Shown: positions 8,628-11,551 of the stretch, in pieces
How the letters are laid out: the number at the start of each line of letters is the position of its first letter
Position numbering within the stretch: position 1 is the stretch's first letter
Assembly: GCA_004298725.1 (NCBI GenBank)
Contig: SCQA01000079.1
Span: 1-11,551, forward strand
Direction: 5' to 3'
Length of the DNA: 11,551 nt
Source: a bacterium
GTDB lineage: Bacteria; Desulfobacterota; GWC2-55-46
Made by a program: the position numbers and the translations under genes
The notes under the pieces: model-generated
What the model saw: the letters and a program-made list of their open reading frames with translations, nothing else
Told to the model about the DNA's origin: nothing
The model's database searches: none

Positions 8628-8682
8628 CCCCTCCTTTCTCTTCTGATTTCCGCCTACTGCGGTGAGACAGAAGAGAAAAAAG
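8628..8682 (-). promoter_or_regulatory. rplJ ribosome-binding site with adjoining 11-bp hairpin
   Basis: A perfect 11-bp inverted repeat, TTTCTCTTCTG (8635-8645 on the plus strand) with CAGAAGAGAAA (8668-8678), encloses a 22-base loop that holds a smaller CCGC/GCGG stem (8650-8653 / 8659-8662). In the transcript the 3' arm runs directly into the Shine-Dalgarno GGAGGGG (8628-8634). The three Us before the 5' arm can extend the helix onto GGA of that site through two G-U pairs and one A-U pair. The U6 tract (8676-8681) therefore might hide the site. The inverted repeat is seen directly; the switching role is inference. Confidence 0.55.
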
Positions 8683-8722
8683 CCGGATATGCGGCCAAAG
8701 CCGCGCACCGTTCTTTTAACCG

Positions 8723-8790
8723 CTTCCAGCCTCGGCAGGATTATTAAGCCGGACATGAAAAATCAGCCCGCGCCCCCGCTGTCTTTGACC
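8723..8790 (-). promoter_or_regulatory. L10 leader RNA (autoregulatory site for rplJL)
   Basis: On the minus strand the leader of rplJ contains AAAGACAGCGGGGGCGC (ending near 8770) and, after a loop, GGCTTAATAATC and CCTGCCGAGGCTGG (8726-8739). These are the hallmark segments I recall for the ribosomal protein L10 leader family, in which L10-L12 binds a kinked stem and represses rplJL. Its place between rplA and rplJ is the expected one. Exact boundaries and pairing are approximate because I folded it by eye. Confidence 0.75.
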
Positions 8791-8799
8791 GCACTGCGA

Positions 8800-8839
8800 T
8801 TTAACCGGCTACGTCAAAAACACGTTGCCGGCGGTTAAA
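8800..8839 (-). other. Stem-loop just after rplA
   Basis: TTTAACC with GGTTAAA (8800-8806 / 8833-8839), GGC with GCC (8807-8809 / 8827-8829) and ACGT with ACGT (8811-8814 / 8822-8825) stack into one hairpin of 14 pairs with a 3-base bulge, a T-T mismatch and a 7-base loop. It begins four bases after the rplA stop codon. No U tract follows, so it is not an intrinsic terminator. It may protect the 3' end of rplKA mRNA, be a processing site, or be the first arm of the L10 leader. Confidence 0.45.
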
Positions 8840-8843
8840 AAGC

Positions 8844-9539
8844 TTATTTAAATGAATCGCGTACTTCAACCGGATTGAGCTTTATGCTCGGCCCCATGGT
8901 GGTGCACAAAAAGAGGCTTCTAAGGTACATGCCCTTGCTTGACGCCGGCTTAGCCTTGACAATGGCTTCCATAAGCGCCATGAAGTTCTCTTTTAATTTC
9001 GCCGCCCCGAAAGAAATTCTTCCGACCGGCACATGAATGTTTCCGGCCTTATCAACTCTGAACTCGACCTTGCCCGCCTTGAGGTCAGCCACGGCCCTTT
9101 TAACTTCAAAAGTTACCGTACCGAGCTTGGGGTTAGGCATAAGCCCTCTTGGGCCTAACACTTTACCGAGCTTTCCGACTACGCCCATCATATCGGGAGT
9201 GGCTACCGCGGCGTCAAAATCAAGCCAGCCTTTGCTTATCTGTTCAGCAAGGTCTTCCGCGCCTATGTTATCAGCGCCGGCTTCCTTTGCTTCAGCCGCT
9301 TTCTCGCCCTTGGCAAAAACAATTACGCGTACCTTTTTACCTAAGCCGTGCGGAAGCACAACCGTGCCTCTTACCATCTGCTCCGGGTGCTTAGGGTCAA
9401 CGCCAAGGCGGCCAGACACCTCGACGGTTTCGTCAAACTTGGCTGTCTTTGTTTCCGGCAGGAGGTTAAAACACTCCTCTACCGGGTACATCTTTCCCTC
9501 TTCAACCTTTTCTCTTACAGCGCTGTATTTCTTGCCCAT
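8844..9539 (-). CDS. rplA: 50S ribosomal protein L1
   Basis: Encodes L1, which forms the mobile stalk near the ribosomal E site and in many bacteria represses its own operon by binding mRNA. At 231 aa it is close to E. coli L1 (234). Family landmarks are KFDETVEVSGRLGVDPKHPEQMVRGTV with one residue changes, the VLGPRGLMPNPKLGTVT block, and the RNA-binding C-terminal segment NIHVPVGRISFGAAKLKENF followed by LCTTMGPSIKLNP. The correct start is the ATG at 9539 (MGKKYSAVREK): GGAGGG lies nine bases upstream and overlaps the end of rplK. A longer reading to 9608 exists but overlaps rplK and adds unrelated residues. Only four bases separate it from the rplK stop, so the two are translationally linked. 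Confidence 0.98.
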   Translation of the reverse strand: MGKKYSAVREKVEEGKMYPVEECFNLLPETKTAKFDETVEVSGRLGVDPKHPEQMVRGTVVLPHGLGKKVRVIVFAKGEKAAEAKEAGADNIGAEDLAEQISKGWLDFDAAVATPDMMGVVGKLGKVLGPRGLMPNPKLGTVTFEVKRAVADLKAGKVEFRVDKAGNIHVPVGRISFGAAKLKENFMALMEAIVKAKPASSKGMYLRSLFLCTTMGPSIKLNPVEVRDSFK

Positions 9540-9543
9540 ATCA

Positions 9544-9969
9544 TCAACCCTCCACCGTAATGCCCATGCTTCTTGCGGTTCCTTCAATCGTCTTAATCGC
9601 CGCGTCAAGCCCGCCCGCCGTAAGGTCAGGCAGTTTAAGCTTTGCTATTTCCTCAACCTGCTTCTTCGTAATCTTGCCGACTTTGGTCTTATTCGGCTCT
9701 TTGGAACCTTTTTCAACCTTCGCGGCCTTAAGTATAAGAATCGGGGCCGGAGGCGTTTTCATTATAAAGGAAAACGATCTGTCTGAAAATACCGTTATAA
9801 CCACCGGTATTATCATGCCCTCCTGAGTCTGCGTTTTCGCGTTGAACTGTTTGCAGAACTCCATTATGTTCACGCCGTGCTGGCCAAGGGCCGGGCCTAT
9901 CGGCGGCGAAGGGTTTGCCTTGCCGGCCGGTATCTGCAATTTTATTTGAGCCGAAACTTTCTTTGCCAT
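9544..9969 (-). CDS. rplK: 50S ribosomal protein L11
   Basis: Encodes L11, which binds the GTPase-associated centre of 23S rRNA and is needed for the stringent response and thiopeptide sensitivity. It is 141 aa, the typical length. The N-terminal domain has the conserved proline-rich IPAGKANPSPPIGPALGQHG (about residues 13-32), the site where thiopeptides wedge. The C-terminal rRNA-binding domain ends with GTARSMGITVEG. The ATG at 9969 is preceded by AGAGGTG with a 7-base gap. It directly precedes rplA. Upstream, 199 bases separate it from nusG, of which 140 are the MITE-like element. Confidence 0.99.
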   Translation of the reverse strand: MAKKVSAQIKLQIPAGKANPSPPIGPALGQHGVNIMEFCKQFNAKTQTQEGMIIPVVITVFSDRSFSFIMKTPPAPILILKAAKVEKGSKEPNKTKVGKITKKQVEEIAKLKLPDLTAGGLDAAIKTIEGTARSMGITVEG

Positions 9970-10023
9970 TTTAAGACACCTCTCTCTCTTTTGTCAGCCT
10001 ATGCCGTTAAAAATAAAAATCGC

Positions 10024-10173
10024 CTTAAGGGCACCTCTAAAAATTGCTCTTTTTCCCTATCTCTTTGTTAGGACGAAATGAAAATGCTCACATATTCGCA
10101 TATATGCTCCGCTTTTTATTTCGTCCTGCCTCGATCTCGGAAAAAATTTCTAATTTTTAGAGGCACCCTTAAG
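10024..10173. mobile_element. MITE-like palindromic element between nusG and rplK
   Basis: The two ends form a 22-base inverted repeat with two mismatches (10024-10045 and 10152-10173). Counting inward from TTAA on each side (10025-10028 and 10169-10172), the element proper is 10029-10168, 140 bp, with ends reading GGGCACCTCTAAAAATT and, inverted, GGGTGCCTCTAAAAATT. A second inverted pair, AGGACGAAAT with ATTTCGTCCT (10070-10079 / 10118-10127), and a central CATAT/ATATG (10091-10095 / 10102-10106) share exactly the same centre, so the whole is one in-register imperfect palindrome. It has no ORF. Short length, terminal inverted repeats, a likely TTAA target duplication and internal symmetry are MITE traits. 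The parent transposon is not in the window and I do not assign a family. Removing the element plus one TTAA leaves an ordinary 55-base gap. Confidence 0.8.
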
Positions 10174-10699
10174 TCTTCTCGACCTGTCCAAAGTCCAACT
10201 CAACCGGCGTCGCCCTGCCGAATATGCTGACAAGCACTCTAAGCTTGCCCTTATCCGGCTTGACCTCTTCAACTATGCCGGCGAAGTTGGTAAACGGCCC
10301 GTCTACAACCCTTACGTTCTCGCCTCTGCCAAACTGCACCTTTGGCTTAGGCTTGACCGCGCCTTCTTCCATCTGCCTTGTTATCCTGTGCACTTCTTCT
10401 TCCGGCACGGCAGGAGGCATTTCCTGACCGCCGACAAAACCCGTTACCTTTGGCACGCCCTTTACAAGGTGCCATGTTTCATCGTTAAGCTCCATATTTA
10501 TTAGTATGTAGCCCGGAAAAAACTTTCTTGAAGTGGTTCTTTTAACGCCCTTGACCATATCAACGACCTTCTCGGACGGAACAAGTATCTCGCCGAAGAG
10601 GTCCTGCTTGGCGTAACGCCTTACCTTCTCCTCAATCGAAGACCTTACCTTGTTTTCATAACCGGAGTAGGTATGCACTACATACCATTTCTTAGACAT
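10169..10699 (-). CDS. nusG: Transcription termination/antitermination factor NusG
   Basis: Encodes NusG, which binds RNA polymerase across the DNA cleft, suppresses pausing, and links polymerase to Rho or ribosomal protein S10. At 176 aa it is of standard two-domain form. The N-terminal NGN domain (about 1-110) has KWYVVHTYSGYENKV and the RKFFPGYILINM core. The C-terminal KOW domain (about 122-176) has GENVRVVDGPFTNFAGIVEEV and ends GRATPVELDFGQVEKT. The ATG at 10699 follows AGAGGTGAT, a Shine-Dalgarno pairing with the very end of 16S rRNA at short spacing. Its stop codon (10169-10171) lies in the TTAA flank of the MITE-like element, yet the C-terminus looks normal. secE ends seven bases upstream. 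Confidence 0.99.
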   Translation of the reverse strand: MSKKWYVVHTYSGYENKVRSSIEEKVRRYAKQDLFGEILVPSEKVVDMVKGVKRTTSRKFFPGYILINMELNDETWHLVKGVPKVTGFVGGQEMPPAVPEEEVHRITRQMEEGAVKPKPKVQFGRGENVRVVDGPFTNFAGIVEEVKPDKGKLRVLVSIFGRATPVELDFGQVEKT

Positions 10700-10706
10700 A
10701 TCACCT

Positions 10707-10898
10707 CTATTTTAAAATATATCCTATAACCTTGGCAAAAACCAAATCAGCAAGGCCAAGGAAGATCGCAAGCGCGGCGGTTACGGCAATAACAACCCAC
10801 GTGGCTGTAATAGTCTGTTGTTTCGTCGGCCACGTTACCTTCTTAAGCTCCTGCCTTGCCTCTAAAAAAAACTGTTTAACCGTGTCTAAGTTCACCAT
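10707..10898 (-). CDS. secE: Preprotein translocase subunit SecE
   Basis: Encodes SecE, the small membrane subunit that clamps SecY in the protein-export channel. It is 63 aa, the short single-span form common outside Enterobacteria (E. coli has three spans and 127 aa). Residues 9-31 form the amphipathic helix with the conserved ELKKVTWPT motif (17-25), followed by one hydrophobic span at about 33-61 (WVVIAVTAALAIFLGLADLV). The start MVNLDTVKQFF at 10898 fits the family. A longer reading from 10928 adds residues encoded by a stem-loop and is less likely. The ribosome-binding site is weak (GGAACGGAT). It is followed closely by nusG. Confidence 0.96.
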   Translation of the reverse strand: MVNLDTVKQFFLEARQELKKVTWPTKQQTITATWVVIAVTAALAIFLGLADLVFAKVIGYILK

Positions 10899-10922
10899 AA
10901 TATCCGTTCCGTGAAATATATG

Positions 10923-10956
10923 CCGCATCTGTACGGCCTAACGCCGCCTTATGCGG
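10923..10956 (-). other. Nested hairpin between tRNA-Trp and secE
   Basis: CCGCAT with ATGCGG (10923-10928 / 10951-10956) encloses CGGC with GCCG around a CTAAC loop (10934-10946 region). It sits between the 3' end of tRNA-Trp and the secE start. It could protect the 5' end of the secE-nusG message created when the tRNA is processed out; this role is inferred. Confidence 0.4.
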
Positions 10957-10968
10957 ACGCGTGAGATC

Positions 10969-11045
10969 TGGCAGGCCAGGAGGGATTCGAACCCACAACT
11001 TGCGGTTTTGGAGACCGCCGCTCTAGCCGTTGGAGCTACTGGCCT
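10969..11045 (-). tRNA. trnW: tRNA-Trp (anticodon CCA)
   Basis: The minus strand folds as a full cloverleaf of 77 bases. The acceptor stem AGGCCAG pairs with CTGGCCT, followed by discriminator G and an encoded CCA. The D stem is GCTC/GAGC, the anticodon stem GCGGT/ACCGC holds loop CTCCAAA with anticodon CCA, and the T arm is GTGGG-TTCGAAT-CCCTC. The T stem contains one U-U mismatch at its second pair. The base after the 5' D stem is C where A14 is usual, giving a 9-base D loop. A Trp tRNA just before secE is a familiar arrangement in bacteria and implies co-transcription and release by RNase P. Confidence 0.97.
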
Positions 11046-11055
11046 ATGCTTTAAC

Positions 11056-11119
11056 CCGCCATCTCCAACCAGACGGCGGAAAAACCGCAAAACCGGAGAT
11101 GGCGGCTAAAATTGCCGCC
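11056..11119 (-). other. Overlapping, mutually exclusive stem-loops between rpmG and tRNA-Trp
   Basis: One perfect 11-bp inverted repeat is CCGCCATCTCC with GGAGATGGCGG (11056-11066 / 11095-11105), enclosing a small GCGG-AAAAA-CCGC hairpin (11076-11079 / 11085-11088). A second, GGCGGC with GCCGCC (11101-11106 / 11114-11119, 7-base loop), shares bases 11101-11105 with the first, so both cannot form together. No U tract follows either, so they are not plain intrinsic terminators. They fill nearly the whole 85-base gap and could be a processing signal, an attenuator-like switch or a dispersed palindromic repeat. Confidence 0.55.
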
Positions 11120-11130
11120 TGACAACCGGA

Positions 11131-11280
11131 TTACTTTGTTTCCTTGTGCGGCACGTGCTTCCTGCAGAACTTGCAAAACTTCTTTATCTCAAGCCTGTCA
11201 GGTATAGTCTTTTTATTCTTGGTTGTCGAATAATTCCTGCGCTTACACTCGGTGCAAGCCAGCGCTATTATGTCTCTCAT
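11131..11280 (-). CDS. rpmG: 50S ribosomal protein L33
   Basis: Encodes L33, a small protein of the large ribosomal subunit near the E site. The minus-strand reading from ATG 11280 gives 49 aa beginning MRDIIALACTECKRRNYSTT and ending KHVPHKETK. Both CxxC pairs are present (C9/C12 and C36/C39), so this is the zinc-binding form rather than the cysteine-free paralogue. AAGGGG lies upstream of the ATG at acceptable spacing. L33 between tuf and tRNA-Trp/secE is a common bacterial arrangement. Confidence 0.96.
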   Translation of the reverse strand: MRDIIALACTECKRRNYSTTKNKKTIPDRLEIKKFCKFCRKHVPHKETK

Positions 11281-11430
11281 CTGTGCTTTCCCCTTAAGAT
11301 TTTAAGTCAGCCTTGCGCCTGTTCCGTTAAATCCGTGCGCATCTTTCATACGCCGAACGCATATACATAAAACCATTTACAAAACGCCCGCCTGCTTTAC
11401 CGGCTTAACCAGAAGGGCATTAAAAAACAT

Positions 11431-11551
11431 CTATGCCAGTATCTTCGTTACTACGCCCGCGCCCACGGTTCTGCCGCCTTCCCTGATGGCGAACCTCAAA
11501 CCCTCTTCCATTGCTATCGGCATTATCAGCTCGACTTCAAGCGCTACGTTA
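11431..11551 (-). CDS. tuf: Elongation factor Tu (C-terminal 40 codons only)
   Basis: The 3' end of an EF-Tu gene, the GTPase that delivers aminoacyl-tRNA to the ribosome. The visible residues run NVALEVELIMPIAMEEGLRF and on through AIREGGRTVGAGVVTKILA to a TAG stop at 11431-11433, the hallmark C-terminal end of domain 3. The rest lies beyond the window. A 150-base gap to rpmG follows. It shows no clear terminator; a T6 run after the stop lies in the loop of a weak 5-bp pairing rather than after a stem. Confidence 0.98.
   Translation of the reverse strand, partial: NVALEVELIMPIAMEEGLRFAIREGGRTVGAGVVTKILA

Noticed and set aside
9540..9608. Longer N-terminus for rplA starting at 9608
   Set aside because: It would overlap rplK by 65 bases and add 23 residues unlike L1; the ATG at 9539 has a proper Shine-Dalgarno.
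9037..9786. 249-codon plus-strand ORF opposite rplA and rplK
   Set aside because: It lies antisense to two unmistakable ribosomal protein genes and has low-complexity Ser/Pro/Thr/Leu content typical of antisense shadows.
10899..10928. Longer N-terminus for secE starting at 10928
   Set aside because: The extra ten residues fall in a stem-loop region and are not part of the SecE family N-terminus.
11416..11437. T6 run after the tuf stop as an intrinsic terminator
   Set aside because: The only pairing is a 5-bp GGCAT/ATGCC with the run inside the loop, the wrong geometry for a terminator.
1..11551. CRISPR array, toxin-antitoxin, phage or defence cassette
   Set aside because: No regularly spaced repeats and no extra ORFs outside the housekeeping genes; all gaps are accounted for by short structured non-coding DNA.

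Overview
The window is one stretch of the bacterial tuf–secE–nusG–rplKAJL–rpoBC cluster, with every gene on the minus strand, so transcription runs from high to low coordinates. Order of transcription: tuf (3' end only), rpmG, tRNA-Trp(CCA), secE, nusG, rplK, rplA, rplJ, rplL, rpoB, rpoC (5' about 1016 codons). The set supplies an elongation factor, a Sec translocase subunit, a transcription elongation factor, five ribosomal proteins and the two large RNA polymerase subunits. It is core housekeeping DNA; no accessory gene cassette or defence system was found.

The organism is a bacterium of roughly middling GC. RpoB (1380 aa) carries the inserts SI1 and SI2, and RpoC runs into SI3 at the window edge. 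Together with an L10 leader RNA and the tuf-rpmG-trnW-secE-nusG order, this fits a proteobacterium-like or Desulfobacterota/Nitrospirota-like lineage. Arg AGG, Ile ATA and Leu CTT are frequent even in these highly expressed genes. The sequence alone does not let me name a genus.

Region by region: 1-3049 rpoC (TTG start); 3100-7242 rpoB; 7243-7634 a 392-bp non-coding gap with a large composite hairpin and a possible internal rpoBC promoter; 7635-8018 rplL; 8019-8094 a short gap whose 7-bp hairpin abuts the rplL ribosome-binding site; 8095-8622 rplJ (TTG start); 8623-8843 the L10 leader plus two further stem-loops, one abutting the rplJ ribosome-binding site; 8844-9539 rplA; 9544-9969 rplK; 9970-10168 a gap almost filled by a 140-bp palindromic MITE-like element; 10169-10699 nusG; 10707-10898 secE; 10969-11045 tRNA-Trp; 11046-11130 overlapping, mutually exclusive stem-loops; 11131-11280 rpmG; 11281-11430 a gap in which I see no convincing signal; 11431-11551 the tuf 3' end.

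The most unusual item is the MITE-like element between nusG and rplK. It is one continuous in-register imperfect palindrome flanked by TTAA on both sides. It sits exactly at the nusG stop codon and leaves NusG intact. It puts a very long RNA hairpin next to a T-rich tract in the middle of an essential operon, which could alter the coupling of nusG to rplKA. The second theme is RNA structure: hairpins abut the ribosome-binding sites of rplJ and rplL, and there are large stem-loops in the rplL-rpoB and rpmG-tRNA gaps.
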